Shown: positions 30,618 through 41,967 of the stretch, piece by piece | Numbering within the stretch: position 1 is the first letter of the stretch | Layout of the letters: each line of letters opens with the position of its first letter | From: Siminovitchia thermophila | GTDB lineage: Bacteria; Bacillota; Bacilli; Bacillales; Bacillaceae_C | Direction: 5' to 3' | DNA: 46,365 nt | Assembly: GCF_016909185.1 (NCBI RefSeq) | Contig: NZ_JAFBFH010000037.1 | Location: 1 to 46,365 of the forward strand | Notes under the pieces: generated by a model | Databases searched by the model: none | What the model was told of the DNA's origin: nothing | What the model saw: the letters and a program-made list of their open reading frames with translations, nothing else | Made by a program: the position numbers and the translations under genes

Positions 30618-32210
30618 TCATCTTAACTCTCCTTCAAGGTTTTCAATTAATTCTTCCCGCAAAGAAATTTTTTTGATCTTACCGCTCGCGGTCATCGGAA
30701 ATTCATCTAAAATAATCATTTTATCCGGCACTTTGTAATCAGCGATTCTCTCTCTGATAAACTGGAAAAGATCCTTTTCATCCATTTGGCTGTGCGGCTT
30801 TAATGTAATGCATGCACACGAAATTTCTCCCAGCACTGTATCAGGAAGGCCCACTACGGCTGCTTCCATTACGTCAGGATGTTGGTAAAAGACTTCTTCG
30901 ATTTCTCTCGGATAAATATTATAGCCGCCCCTTACAACCATTTCTTTTTTCCTTCCGACAATTCGGAGGTTTCCTTCAATATCGATTGTGCCAAGATCGC
31001 CAGTATAAAACCAGCCGTCTTCATCCAAGACTGCTTTTGTGTGTTCCGGCATGTTGCAATAACCTTTCATAACGCCAAAGCTCCGGCAAGCGATTTCCCC
31101 TACTTCACCATTCATTACCTCATTGCGATTGTTATCTACAATCTTCACTTCTGCCCCTGGAAGTGCCTTTCCAACGGTTTCCGCCCGTACGACATCACTG
31201 TCGGAAAAGCTTGTCATCGTCAATGTCGGTGAAGTTTCACTTAATCCATACGCGACCATAATCTCACAGCCCATTTCCTGACGAATCCGTTTAACAATTT
31301 CAACCGGACACGGCGCAGCAGCGATAATTCCCGTTCTTAGAGAAGATAGATCGTATTGGTGAAAGTTTTTATGATTTAATTCTAAGATGAACATCGTTGG
31401 TACACCGTGTTTGACCGTAATTTTTTCGGATTCCGTCAATGACAAAGCTTTTTCCGGTTTGTATTCATCCAGCAGTACCATGCGGGCGCCTACCGAAACT
31501 GCGGATAGGATGCTTGGTACCATGCCGAATACATGAAAAACCGGGACAGACACGAAAAAGACGTCCTCTGCTGTACAATCCATTTGTTCCGCTGTTTTTA
31601 TGGCGGTCATCACAACATTGGCATGAGTAAGCATGGCCCCTTTCGGGGAGCCGGTTGAACCCGATGTAAATAAAATCGTAAACACATCTTTTTTCGGATT
31701 GACGGCAGTCCGATTAAAAGAGGTGCATACTTCTTCTCCTTTTATTATTTGCTCATAGCTTTCCAGTTGATCGGCCTTGTACCGAACAGTAATCAGTTGT
31801 TTCAGGGAAGTGACATTTTCCTTTGCTTCCAGGAACTGTTCCATGTGGTTTACACCGTCAAATTCATTTGTAAAAAACGCCAGCTTCGCTCCTGAATTTC
31901 TTATATTATATTGGACTTCATACATGCGGTACCTCGTATTAAAAGGAACAATAACCGCTCCAATATGGGCAGCGGCAAAATAAATCACAACAAACTCATT
32001 CCAATTGGGCAAGCAGACTGCAATTCTATCTCCTTTACTGATGCCCATTTTTTGAAGGGAAGCCGCCAATAAACAAGATTGATCCATGAGTTCTCCATAA
32101 GTCATTCTGCTATAACCGTCAAACAATACTTCCTTTTCCGGCTCCAATTGATAGGCCCGGTAAAGCAACTCTGAAACAGACAAACTCTCAAGTTTCTCCT
32201 TCATACCCAT
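30618..32210 (-). CDS. Class I acyl-CoA synthetase (fatty/alicyclic/aromatic acid-CoA ligase)
   Basis: This 530-residue AMP-forming acyl-CoA ligase has ILFTSGSTGSPKGAMLTHAN (P-loop), YGLSETSPTLT, GWFYTGDLGTID, GRKKEMVVRGGYNIYPREIEE and the catalytic lysine in FPMTASGKIKKISLREE. It resembles FadD-like and alicyclic-acid ligases rather than the benzoate type at 21681-23261, so the island has two distinct ligases. Exact substrate is not readable. The start has AAAGGAG five bases upstream; an ATG two codons on is also possible. It is the most upstream gene of the island, about 550 bases downstream of purD. Confidence 0.83.
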   Translation of the reverse strand: MGMKEKLESLSVSELLYRAYQLEPEKEVLFDGYSRMTYGELMDQSCLLAASLQKMGISKGDRIAVCLPNWNEFVVIYFAAAHIGAVIVPFNTRYRMYEVQYNIRNSGAKLAFFTNEFDGVNHMEQFLEAKENVTSLKQLITVRYKADQLESYEQIIKGEEVCTSFNRTAVNPKKDVFTILFTSGSTGSPKGAMLTHANVVMTAIKTAEQMDCTAEDVFFVSVPVFHVFGMVPSILSAVSVGARMVLLDEYKPEKALSLTESEKITVKHGVPTMFILELNHKNFHQYDLSSLRTGIIAAAPCPVEIVKRIRQEMGCEIMVAYGLSETSPTLTMTSFSDSDVVRAETVGKALPGAEVKIVDNNRNEVMNGEVGEIACRSFGVMKGYCNMPEHTKAVLDEDGWFYTGDLGTIDIEGNLRIVGRKKEMVVRGGYNIYPREIEEVFYQHPDVMEAAVVGLPDTVLGEISCACITLKPHSQMDEKDLFQFIRERIADYKVPDKMIILDEFPMTASGKIKKISLREELIENLEGELR

Positions 32211-32713
32211 GTTCTCCTTTCAAATCGAATATGAGAGTACTTTTCAAAACTGTCATCACTAAGCCGCCACAGCATCAAAGTTCTTCAACATAATGCTGGT
32301 TTTGCGCCACTTGCTCCGAGCTGATGAAGAAGTGCTTCGCACCGTCAATCAAGCTCAATTTTCATCGCCAAAACCAGCTTTTGGGGCTACAAAAAAATGT
32401 GCTTATTTTAGTGCTGGCCAGATCTGCAAATACAAACGATGATCCACATCTCTTTCTTTCAGTCAACTTTCCAATAAAAACGCTTCCGTTATTTTCAGTT
32501 ATTTCTGTTATTTCAGAATATGTTAACATCATTGTCATCCTATTTGTACCTGAAATTTGCGGAATTAAACGATTACAATTCCGCATAAATGAGGAAAAAA
32601 ATTCTTAAGAGCGAAAGCTCCTCGTCTCGATCTTCGAAAGAAAATACTCCCCCTTTCCGGAACTCATAGCGTATAAGCTTCCCAAGTCAGGAAAATAGAA
32701 AAAGTACAAAGGA
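32211..32713. other. Intergenic stretch with an inverted repeat, no gene
   Basis: About 500 bases between the purD terminator and the acyl-CoA ligase. GCTGGTTTTGCG and CGCCAAAACCAGC (about 32305-32376) form inverted arms around some 60 bases, perhaps a relic of a mobile element. No promoter matching the paa-type operator is present here and no protein is readable. Confidence 0.4.
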
Positions 32714-32756
32714 ATAAAAAAGATGACCTCATCTAAAAACAGAGATCATCTTTTTC
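32714..32756 (-). terminator. Terminator of the pur operon
   Basis: On the minus strand GATGATCTC and GAGGTCATC pair across an 11-base loop and are followed by six T residues. It begins just after the purD stop. Confidence 0.88.
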
Positions 32757-32765
32757 ATCCTTTAT

Positions 32766-34031
<1,266 letters not shown>

Positions 34032-34050
34032 TCACCATCCAATATCGTTA

Positions 34051-35583
34051 TTAGTGTTTAAAATGGCGTACACCTGTAAAGACCATGGCGATTCCGTGTT
34101 TGTCGGCCATTTGAATGGAATCTTCATCCCGAATAGACCCGCCCGGTTGAATAATCGCTTTAATGCCGGCGCGCGCTGCTTCTTCCACTGTATCACTCAT
34201 TGGGAAAAATGCATCTGAAGCAAGAACAGCTCCATTTGCCCTCTCTCCCGCCTGTTCAAGCGCAATTTTGGCAGCACCCACACGGTTCATTTGTCCTGCG
34301 CCAACTCCGAGTGTCATTGATTGGTCAGCAACGACAATCGCATTTGATTTTACGTGCTTGACCACTTTCCAAGCCAGCTTCAACGCAGTCATCTCATCAT
34401 CCGTCGGCTTTCGTGTTGTAGGCACCGTGACTTCAGCTTCTGCCAGCGTATGTTCATCCTGGTCTTGAACAAGCAGCCCGCCTTCAATCGACGTTAACAT
34501 CTTTTCTCTCACTTTTTCCGCATGGAAATCAATCGTCAAAAGCCGAATGTTTTTCTTGGCGGTTAAAATGTCCAGTGCCTCTTCTGTGAATGATGGCGCA
34601 ATAATAATTTCAAGGAAAATTTCTCTCAGCTTATTGGCTGTGTCCGCATCCACTTCACGATTGAAAGCAATAATTCCTCCGAAAATCGATGTTGGATCCG
34701 CTTCGTATGCTTTTGCAAAAGCAGCAGCGGCACTTTCACCTATTCCGACTCCGCATGGATTCATATGCTTGACTGCAACAGCGGCAGGCTCTTCAAATTC
34801 TTTCACAATTTGCAGCGCCGCATCGGCATCATGAATGTTATTATAAGAAAGCTCCTTGCCATGAAGCTGCTTTGCATGAGCGATAGAGAACTTGGAACCA
34901 AGCGGCCGGGCATAGAAAGCTGCTTTTTGATGAGGATTCTCACCGTATCGGAGTGGCTGTTTCAGTTCGTATGTAAACGTCACCCGTTCCGGCTGCTCTT
35001 CTTCGGCAAGCTCAGTCATGTACCCGGCGATCAACGCATCGTAAGAAGCCGTATGACGGAACACCTTCGCCGCCAACCTTCTTTTCGTTTCAAGTGGAAC
35101 TTCTCCGCTGTCACGAAGGGCAGAAATAACCTCATCATAATCCGCACTGTCAACAATGACTGTAACACTTTCATGATTTTTGGCAGATGCCCTTAACATT
35201 GCAGGTCCACCGATATCAATATTTTCGATTGCTTCTTCCGGCGTTACGCTTGGCTTTTCAATCGTTTTTTGGAACGGATATAAGTTTACGCAGACAAGCT
35301 CAATTCTTTGGATGCCCTGTTCCTCCAACTGCTTCGTATGAGAAGGATCATTCCCTTTGGCAAGCAATCCTCCGTGAATGAATGGGTGGAGTGTTTTTAC
35401 CCTGCCTTCCAAAATCTCCGGAAAACCTGTTACTTCATCAACACCGGTTACGGGCAATCCGTTTTCTTCCAAAATGCGTTTTGTCCCGCCAGTTGATAAA
35501 ATTTCATACCCGAGGTCCACCAATTGCTTTGCAAATTCAACAATACCTGTCTTATCCGAGACACTGATCAGCGCTCTTTTCAT
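34051..35583 (-). CDS. purH: Bifunctional AICAR formyltransferase/IMP cyclohydrolase
   Basis: This 510-residue enzyme carries out the last two steps of IMP synthesis. The N-terminal cyclohydrolase domain has [26 protein letters not shown] and [13 protein letters not shown]. The C-terminal formyltransferase domain has [13 protein letters not shown], the catalytic [10 protein letters not shown] and [18 protein letters not shown]. The ATG at 35583 (GGAAGGTG upstream) gives the standard [13 protein letters not shown] start; six extra codons are open upstream. It lies 22 bases after purN. Confidence 0.97.
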   Translation of the reverse strand: MKRALISVSDKTGIVEFAKQLVDLGYEILSTGGTKRILEENGLPVTGVDEVTGFPEILEGRVKTLHPFIHGGLLAKGNDPSHTKQLEEQGIQRIELVCVNLYPFQKTIEKPSVTPEEAIENIDIGGPAMLRASAKNHESVTVIVDSADYDEVISALRDSGEVPLETKRRLAAKVFRHTASYDALIAGYMTELAEEEQPERVTFTYELKQPLRYGENPHQKAAFYARPLGSKFSIAHAKQLHGKELSYNNIHDADAALQIVKEFEEPAAVAVKHMNPCGVGIGESAAAAFAKAYEADPTSIFGGIIAFNREVDADTANKLREIFLEIIIAPSFTEEALDILTAKKNIRLLTIDFHAEKVREKMLTSIEGGLLVQDQDEHTLAEAEVTVPTTRKPTDDEMTALKLAWKVVKHVKSNAIVVADQSMTLGVGAGQMNRVGAAKIALEQAGERANGAVLASDAFFPMSDTVEEAARAGIKAIIQPGGSIRDEDSIQMADKHGIAMVFTGVRHFKH

Positions 35584-35605
35584 GTTTACAGCACCTTCCA
35601 AAAAT

Positions 35606-36169
35606 TTAATTTAACAGCTTTTCAAGCGTTTCGGGATAAAATACATGTTCGACCGCATGGATTTTTTCCGCCACTTCTTGCTCCGTTTCTCCATCAGCAA
35701 TTTCGATGGCGCGCTGGGCAATAATCGGGCCTGTATCCATCCCTTCATCGACAAAGTGAATCGTTACTCCTGTTACTTTCACCCCTGCCGAGACGGCTTG
35801 GCCGATCGCGTCTTTTCCCGGAAATGCCGGCAGCAGCGATGGATGAATATTTATGATTCTTCCAGGATATTTTTCAAGTAAAAATGGGCCAATTAAGCGC
35901 ATATAGCCAGCCAAAACGATGTAATCAACACCATAATTTTCCAGTTGCTCATGGATTGCCTGTTCAAATGCCGTTTTGGATGAAAACTCTTTCGGAGCAA
36001 ACGAATAAACGGGAACACCCGCCTTCTCCGCCCTTTCTATCACAAATGCTCCCGGCTTGTCGCAAACAAGCAGACTTACGTTCACATGAAGGATTCCCGC
36101 TTCAATCGCATCAACAATTGCTTGGAAGTTGCTTCCGTTTCCAGAAGCAAAAACGGCTATATTTTTCAC
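35606..36169 (-). CDS. purN: Phosphoribosylglycinamide formyltransferase
   Basis: This 187-residue enzyme formylates glycinamide ribonucleotide using 10-formyltetrahydrofolate. It has [29 protein letters not shown], the catalytic [15 protein letters not shown] (Asn, His) and [16 protein letters not shown] (Asp). The GTG start overlaps the purM stop codon (GTGA), the usual coupling in this operon. Length is slightly below the typical 195. Confidence 0.96.
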   Translation of the reverse strand: MKNIAVFASGNGSNFQAIVDAIEAGILHVNVSLLVCDKPGAFVIERAEKAGVPVYSFAPKEFSSKTAFEQAIHEQLENYGVDYIVLAGYMRLIGPFLLEKYPGRIINIHPSLLPAFPGKDAIGQAVSAGVKVTGVTIHFVDEGMDTGPIIAQRAIEIADGETEQEVAEKIHAVEHVFYPETLEKLLN

Positions 36170-37209
36170 GATGACGCCTCCGCATCTTGAAACTGGACGC
36201 CTTCTCCTTTGACAACTTTGCCAATAATGTAGGCTTTTTCCCCTTGCTCGCTCAAAAAATGAACCGCACTTTCCGCATCGTCTTCATGAACTGCCAAAAC
36301 AAATCCGATCCCCATATTGAAAATGTTAAACATTTCTTCTTTCGTGAGCTTTCCATATTTTTCAAGCGCATGGAAAATGGGCAGGATGGGCCAAGAGCCG
36401 ATGTTCATTTCTGCCCCCATCCCTTTTGGAAGCATTCTCGGGATATTTTCGATAAAGCCCCCACCGGTAATGTGGGCCATTCCTTTTATTTCAAACTGCT
36501 GAAGAGCCGCAACAACTTGCTTTACATAAATTTTTGTCGGTTTTAACAGCTCAGCCCCAAGGGTTCCGTCCAATTCAGGCAATTGGTCATCCACCGTAAA
36601 GGATTGATCTTCGAAAAATATTTTTCTCACTAAAGAATAGCCGTTACTATGGATGCCGCTTGACGCCAAGCCAATGAGTACATCCCCTTCTCCAATCCGC
36701 TCTCCAGTTATCAACGCCGATTTTTCACAAGCGCCCACGGTAAAGCCGGCTAAGTCATACTCATTCTCTTTGTATAAACCGGGCATTTCCGCGGTTTCTC
36801 CGCCAATCAACGCACAACCTGCTAATTCGCAGCCATCTGCAATGCCTTTTACGATTTGTTCAATCTTATCGGGCACCGCTTTTCCACATGCAATATAATC
36901 AAGAAAATAAAGCGGCTCAGCACCTTGGACAACGACATCATTTACACACATGGCCACGCAGTCAATACCGATCGTATCGTGGCGATCCATCATAAAGGCA
37001 AGCTTCAGCTTCGTTCCAACACCATCTGTTCCTGAAACAAGAACAGGCTCTTTCAAATGTAATTGCGATAAATCGAAAGCACCGCCAAAACCGCCTAACT
37101 GTCCCATCACACCAAGCCTTTCTGTCCGCTTTACATGTTTCTTAATTTTTTCTACAGCCTCATATCCGGCTTCAATGTTAACTCCCGCTTTTCGATAGGC
37201 GTCAGCCAT
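36166..37209 (-). CDS. purM: Phosphoribosylformylglycinamidine cyclo-ligase
   Basis: This 347-residue AIR synthetase has [60 protein letters not shown] and [23 protein letters not shown] precedes the ATG. It is separated from purF by about 200 bases that contain a copy of the palindromic repeat, unlike the tight spacing of the rest of the operon. Confidence 0.97.
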   Translation of the reverse strand: MADAYRKAGVNIEAGYEAVEKIKKHVKRTERLGVMGQLGGFGGAFDLSQLHLKEPVLVSGTDGVGTKLKLAFMMDRHDTIGIDCVAMCVNDVVVQGAEPLYFLDYIACGKAVPDKIEQIVKGIADGCELAGCALIGGETAEMPGLYKENEYDLAGFTVGACEKSALITGERIGEGDVLIGLASSGIHSNGYSLVRKIFFEDQSFTVDDQLPELDGTLGAELLKPTKIYVKQVVAALQQFEIKGMAHITGGGFIENIPRMLPKGMGAEMNIGSWPILPIFHALEKYGKLTKEEMFNIFNMGIGFVLAVHEDDAESAVHFLSEQGEKAYIIGKVVKGEGVQFQDAEASS

Positions 37210-37254
37210 CGTTATTGCCTCCTATTACACATTTTAAAAACAGCCGCCCGCAAG

Positions 37255-37415
37255 TCCCCGATGCCTATTTTTAAGATGCCATATACACCACTTCAAGACC
37301 TGAGTTGATACAAAAGATCTAAGTGGGAGAAAACGGCACCTACATGCCCGATTCGTTCAACTAACATTCAGTAGGAGAGGGAAGAAAACGCCTACTGATT
37401 GAAGTTTCACTTTAT
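37255..37415. repeat. Partial palindromic repeat copy between purF and purM
   Basis: This is the long-stem and small-hairpin part of the element found at 3547-4313, in the same orientation. It reads GATGCCATATACACCACTTC, then AAGTGGGAGAAAACGGCACC, then CGATTCGTTCAACTAACATTC with CTACTGATTG. The outer CTGGGACA ends are missing. It would form a large hairpin in the pur transcript immediately after purF. Confidence 0.8.
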
Positions 37416-38788
37416 TTCATCTCTTTTTCATATGGCAATGGTGTGTCCGGATAAATTTCCGTTGGATATTCTCCAGTAAAGCAGGCCATACACTGACCGC
37501 AATTTTTCCCCATATTTTCGCTTCTGCCAATTGCTTTCAGCATACCTTCCACACTTAAAAAAGTCAGTGAGTCGGCTTCGATGATTTCGCGGATCTCTTC
37601 CATTGAATGGTTCGCTGCAATGAGCTCTTCGTGTGTGGATACGTCAATCCCGTAAAAACAAGGGTTTGTCATCGGCGGCGAGCTAATGCAAACATGGACT
37701 TCTTTTGCTCCTGCTTGTTTTAACATTCTGACGATCCGCTTGCTCGTCGTTCCCCGAACGATCGAGTCGTCCACCATAATCACCCGCTTGCCTTCAACAA
37801 CTTTCCGAACGGGGGAAAGCTTCATTTTGACACCCTGCTCGCGAAGTTCCTGAGTCGGCTTAATAAATGTCCTTCCAACATACCGGTTTTTGATCAGACC
37901 CAGTTCATAAGGAATACCGGCCGTTTCCGCAAAGCCGATCGCTGCCGAAATGCTGGAATCCGGCACTCCCGTTACAACATCCCCTTGGACATTCACTTCA
38001 AGAGCCAGCTGTTTCCCCAAATTCTTTCTTGCCGTATGGATATTGATTCCGCCAATATCACTGTCCGGCCGGGAAAAATAGACGTATTCCATCGTACACA
38101 TCGCATGGGTGGCAGACAAGGAAAAGCGCTCTTCATGAATCCCATCGCGATCAATAATAATGAGCTCGCCAGGTTCGACATCACGGATATACTCTGCTCC
38201 GATTAAATCATAGGCGCAGGTTTCAGCCGCAACGCAATAGGCATCACCGACTTTTCCGATCGAAAGGGGACGGAGGCCATTCGGATCCTGGGCAATAATT
38301 AATTCCTTTTCCGTTAACATCATAAAAGAATACGCGCCTTTTACCATCGAAAGGGCATTTTTCACCTTATCTTCCTGCGCCAAATAGCCGCTTCGTTTTA
38401 TAAGATGAGCCAAAACTTCCGTGTCTGTATTCGTTTGAAAAATACTTCCCTGCATTTCCAATTGATGTTTTAAATCATTGGCATTGATTAAGTTTCCATT
38501 TTGTGCAAGCGCAAGGCTTCCGCTAGATGAGTGGAATAGAAGGGGCTGAATATTTTCAATCCCCTTTTTTCCTCCATAGCGAACATGGCCAATAGCTCCG
38601 ATGCCCTTCAGGCTATCAAGTTTTTTCTCGTCGAACACTTCGTTCAGAAGTCCTTCTCCCTTGATGCCTTGCAGGCGTTCCCCATCTGTAGTTACGATGC
38701 CGACTCCTTCTTGCCCTCTATGCTGCAAACTGTGCAATCCATAATATGTCATTCTTGTCGCATCGGGATGTCCCCATATTCCAAACAC
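37412..38788 (-). CDS. purF: Amidophosphoribosyltransferase PurF, start codon problematic
   Basis: The PurF frame covers 458 residues here. The phosphoribosyltransferase half is intact (VIMVDDSIVRGTTSKRIV, SSPPMTNPCFYGID, THEELIAANHS). The cysteines of the 4Fe-4S cluster are present (ATHAMCTMEY, NPCFYG, NCGQCMACF). The N-terminal glutaminase domain is abnormal. The frame codes [14 protein letters not shown], as in Bacillus subtilis, but no ATG, GTG or TTG lies between an in-frame TAA (38810-38812) and the Cys codon. The first usable start is the GTG at 38788, after the Cys. The glutamine loop reads GHVRYGGKKGIEN where B. subtilis has HVRYATAGGGGYEN. If translated from the GTG the product could only use ammonia. 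Confidence 0.8.
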   Translation of the reverse strand: MFGIWGHPDATRMTYYGLHSLQHRGQEGVGIVTTDGERLQGIKGEGLLNEVFDEKKLDSLKGIGAIGHVRYGGKKGIENIQPLLFHSSSGSLALAQNGNLINANDLKHQLEMQGSIFQTNTDTEVLAHLIKRSGYLAQEDKVKNALSMVKGAYSFMMLTEKELIIAQDPNGLRPLSIGKVGDAYCVAAETCAYDLIGAEYIRDVEPGELIIIDRDGIHEERFSLSATHAMCTMEYVYFSRPDSDIGGINIHTARKNLGKQLALEVNVQGDVVTGVPDSSISAAIGFAETAGIPYELGLIKNRYVGRTFIKPTQELREQGVKMKLSPVRKVVEGKRVIMVDDSIVRGTTSKRIVRMLKQAGAKEVHVCISSPPMTNPCFYGIDVSTHEELIAANHSMEEIREIIEADSLTFLSVEGMLKAIGRSENMGKNCGQCMACFTGEYPTEIYPDTPLPYEKEMK

Positions 38789-38802
38789 GCCGCATTCCTC
38801 AT

Positions 38803-41031
38803 TTAAACTTTATTCAGCAAACGCGGAATTGCTTTTTTCCATGCTTCTTCCAACGATTTGCTGTTGATTTTGATTAAAAGTTCTTTGTTCTCATTTTGAA
38901 TGACAAGTTCTTCATTGCCGGTAACTTCACCAATGAATTGCGCATCTTCAACTGCTTGTTCGAACGCTGCTTGATTTTCTTTTTTCACCGACACGATAAA
39001 ACGTGACTGTGTTTCCGAAAATAAAACGGTTGTTTCATCACCTGGTAATGTGATTTCTGCACCAAGTCCATCCGTTTCAAATAAACATTCTGCTAGTGCA
39101 ACAGCCGCTCCGCCTTCAGAGATGTCATGAGCAGATGATACAAGTCCGCTCCTGATGGCTTCAAGTAATTGTTTCTGTCTTCTCACTTCTTTATCTAAGT
39201 CAATCTCAGGCGCTTTTCCGGAAATGTCGCCGCGAACCATTTTTTGCAGCTCGCTTCCTCCAAATTCCTGCTTTGTTTCCCCAATCATGTAGACTAAGTC
39301 GCCTTTTGCTTTGAAAGATTGTGTCGTAACATGATTAAGATCAGAGATCAAGCCGACCATACCGATGATGGGTGTCGGGTAAATCGCTTTTCCGCCTTTC
39401 TCATTGTACAGGGAGACGTTTCCACTAATAACTGGACTGTTCAAGGCGCGGCAAGCGGCACTGATTCCTTCTGCAGACTTTTCTATTTGCCAAAAAATTT
39501 CCGGTTTATCCGGGCTCCCGAAGTTCAAACCATCGGTAATGGCGAGCGGTTCCGCACCCGAGCAAACGACGTTGCGCGCCGCCTCGGCAACTGCAATTTT
39601 CCCGCCAGTTTCCGGGTCCAAATAAATGTATCGGGAATTACAGTCCGTTGAAATGGCAATGGCTTTATTCTTACCCGGAATTCTAACGACTGCCGCATCA
39701 GATCCTGGCGTTACAACTGTATTTAATCCGACTTGATGGTCAAATTGTTCATACACCCACTGCTTGCTCGCAATTGTTGGTTGTTCCAAAAGTTTGAGCA
39801 ACGTTTCCTGATAATCTGTTATGTGAATAACATCCTGCTCCATTGACTGGAATTCACGATAATAAGCTGGTTCCTCGGCCTTTTTATGATACACGGGCGC
39901 ATCTTCCGCCAAAGCATCGGCAGGAACTTCAGCCACAACTGCTCCTTTATGGAAAAGACGAAGCATTTTATCATCAGTAACATGTCCAATGGACACAGCT
40001 TCAAGGTCATATTTTGCAAATAAATCAATAATCTCCTGCTCACGGCCATTTTTAATAACGATCAACATCCGCTCCTGGGACTCTGACAACATCATTTCAT
40101 AAGGTGTCATATTCTCTTCCCGCTGTGGAACAAGATCCAAGTCCATTTCAACACCATATCCTGCTTTACTTGCCATTTCGGCAGAGGAACTAGTCAGTCC
40201 GGCCGCCCCCATATCCTGAATACCGATCAACGCATCCGAATGAATGAGCTCCAAACAGGCATCCATGAGCAGTTTCTCGGTAAACGGATCGCCGGCTTGG
40301 ACCGCGGCCCGCTCTTCATCTTCCGCCTCCGACAATTCCGAAGAGGAGAATGTCGCTCCGTGAATACCGTCGCGTCCTGTTTTGGAACCAACATACATGA
40401 CCGTGTTGCCCACGCCTTTGGCTTGGCCTTTTTGCATGTCTTCGTGATTCAACAAACCTACAACCATCGCATTGACGAGCGGGTTGCTCTCGTAGGACGG
40501 GTCAAACTGAATTTCACCGCCGACAGTTGGAACTCCGAGCGTGTTGCCGTAATCAGCAATTCCGGCAACAGCCTGTTCAAGCAAATAGCGAACCCTTGAA
40601 GAACTCAATTCGCCAAAGCGCAAGGAATTCATCGCCGCAATCGGGCGTGCTCCCATGGAGAAGACGTCACGCACAATGCCTCCCACACCTGTTGCAGCAC
40701 CCTCGTACGGTTCAATCGCAGAAGGAGAATTGTGGCTTTCAATTTTAAATACAACCGCTTGGTTATCGCCAATATCGACGATTCCGGCGCCTTCACCCGG
40801 CCCCTGAAGGACTTGCTTGCCTTCCGTCGGGAATCTTTTTAAAACTGGTTTGGAACTTTTATAGCTGCAATGTTCGGACCACATGACGGAAAAAAGTCCG
40901 GTTTCCGTATAATTCGGGGTTCTCCCGAGCATTTTCTCCGCCCGCTCAAACTCTTCATCTGTCAATCCCATTTTTCGGTATATTTTTTCTTCCTTGATTT
41001 GTTGCGGACTAGGTTCAAGCGTTTGCGGCAT
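38803..41031 (-). CDS. purL: Phosphoribosylformylglycinamidine synthase subunit PurL
   Basis: This 742-residue small-type PurL (synthetase subunit) uses ATP and ammonia to convert FGAR to FGAM. It has [18 protein letters not shown] with the catalytic His, [54 protein letters not shown] and [24 protein letters not shown] precedes the ATG at 41031; a longer frame reaches into purQ but is not needed. In Bacillus it works as PurL-PurS-PurQ, with PurQ supplying ammonia. Length is normal. Confidence 0.96.
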   Translation of the reverse strand: MPQTLEPSPQQIKEEKIYRKMGLTDEEFERAEKMLGRTPNYTETGLFSVMWSEHCSYKSSKPVLKRFPTEGKQVLQGPGEGAGIVDIGDNQAVVFKIESHNSPSAIEPYEGAATGVGGIVRDVFSMGARPIAAMNSLRFGELSSSRVRYLLEQAVAGIADYGNTLGVPTVGGEIQFDPSYESNPLVNAMVVGLLNHEDMQKGQAKGVGNTVMYVGSKTGRDGIHGATFSSSELSEAEDEERAAVQAGDPFTEKLLMDACLELIHSDALIGIQDMGAAGLTSSSAEMASKAGYGVEMDLDLVPQREENMTPYEMMLSESQERMLIVIKNGREQEIIDLFAKYDLEAVSIGHVTDDKMLRLFHKGAVVAEVPADALAEDAPVYHKKAEEPAYYREFQSMEQDVIHITDYQETLLKLLEQPTIASKQWVYEQFDHQVGLNTVVTPGSDAAVVRIPGKNKAIAISTDCNSRYIYLDPETGGKIAVAEAARNVVCSGAEPLAITDGLNFGSPDKPEIFWQIEKSAEGISAACRALNSPVISGNVSLYNEKGGKAIYPTPIIGMVGLISDLNHVTTQSFKAKGDLVYMIGETKQEFGGSELQKMVRGDISGKAPEIDLDKEVRRQKQLLEAIRSGLVSSAHDISEGGAAVALAECLFETDGLGAEITLPGDETTVLFSETQSRFIVSVKKENQAAFEQAVEDAQFIGEVTGNEELVIQNENKELLIKINSKSLEEAWKKAIPRLLNKV

Positions 41032-41701
41032 GTGACTCCCTCCAGTTTCTTTCAATAGATTGAAACAATTTGACGCCATCCGTGCTTCCCAAAAGCGTAT
41101 CGATCGCTCGTTCCGGATGCGGCATCAAGCCAAGGACATTACGACGTTCGTTTGTAATTCCGGCTATGCCCCCAATGCTGCCATTCGGATTTTCAGATGT
41201 ATAAGTGAAGATAATTTGATTATTTTCCTTTAATTGTTTATAGATAGCTTCATCACAAAAGTACCTGCCCACTTTATGGGCAATGGGCATTTTGATTTTT
41301 TCTCCGTCCTCATATAAAGAAGTAAAACATGTATCACTATTTTGAACGAATAATTCCATCTGCTTGCAAACAAATTTCAAGGTTTCGTTTTGCAATACCG
41401 TGCCGGGAAGAAGACCTGCTTCAAGCAAAATTTGAAAACCGTTCCCAATGCCGACAACTGGCTTTCCGGCTTCAGCCGCTTTCTTCACTGCCCCCATGAC
41501 AGGCTGTCTTTTGGCAATGGCTCCCGGACGAATGGCGTCTCCATACGCCGCTCCTCCCGGAAGAAGAATGGCGTCGAATGAATCAAGGTCCGTCTCATCG
41601 TGAGATACGTAAGTTGCCTTGACACCCGAAACTTGTCCAGCTGCTTCGAATGTGTCTGTTTCACAGGTCGTGCCCGGAAAAACGACAATGGCTATTTTCA
41701 C
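41015..41701 (-). CDS. purQ: FGAM synthase glutaminase subunit PurQ with nucleophile Cys replaced by Gly
   Basis: This 228-residue class I glutamine amidotransferase subunit is clearly PurQ overall: [10 protein letters not shown] start, [16 protein letters not shown] and [14 protein letters not shown] at the end. The invariant nucleophile segment GVCNGFQIL reads GIGNGFQIL here, so Cys86 is Gly86 (codon GGG, 41444-41446). The conserved GGFSYGDYLRCGAIA segment is also changed to [15 protein letters not shown]. The other triad members (His and Glu in MPHPERA) are kept. Glutamine hydrolysis should be impossible. The ATG overlaps the purS stop and the gene overlaps purL by 17 bases, so the operon structure is normal. 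Confidence 0.92.
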   Translation of the reverse strand: MKIAIVVFPGTTCETDTFEAAGQVSGVKATYVSHDETDLDSFDAILLPGGAAYGDAIRPGAIAKRQPVMGAVKKAAEAGKPVVGIGNGFQILLEAGLLPGTVLQNETLKFVCKQMELFVQNSDTCFTSLYEDGEKIKMPIAHKVGRYFCDEAIYKQLKENNQIIFTYTSENPNGSIGGIAGITNERRNVLGLMPHPERAIDTLLGSTDGVKLFQSIERNWRESHAANA

Positions 41702-41952
41702 TCTGCAACAACCTCCTCGATTTCAAACCGGTAGTCTTCCACTTCCGTGTTGACCAGCAAGTTGCGGCACATATCTTGTACAGCTTCTTCTACGTTTTTA
41801 TCCGTTTTAGCCATTGTCACTTCTATATATTTGCCAATGCGTAAGCTTTCCACTTCTGGAAATTCCGATCTTTTTAGTTCTTTCATGGCAGCGTCCCCTG
41901 CAGGGTCAATAACACTTTCCCTCAACGTTACGAATATCTTCACTTTATACAT
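41698..41952 (-). CDS. purS: FGAM synthase subunit PurS
   Basis: This 84-residue PurS begins MYKVKIFVTLRESVIDPAG and has EVESLRIGKYIEVTM and LLVNTEVEDYRFEIEEV. PurS holds PurL and PurQ together in the FGAM synthase complex. The start is 15 bases after the purB stop, where Bacillus subtilis has purC in between. Its stop overlaps the purQ start. Confidence 0.95.
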   Translation of the reverse strand: MYKVKIFVTLRESVIDPAGDAAMKELKRSEFPEVESLRIGKYIEVTMAKTDKNVEEAVQDMCRNLLVNTEVEDYRFEIEEVVAE

Positions 41953-41967
41953 CTTTCATTTCTCCTT

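Noticed and set aside
38795-38812. Programmed -1 frameshift joining purL and purF
   Set aside because: The sequence AAT AAA GTT TAA lacks a proper slippery heptamer in the purL frame, so slippage is not a convincing rescue for the missing purF start.
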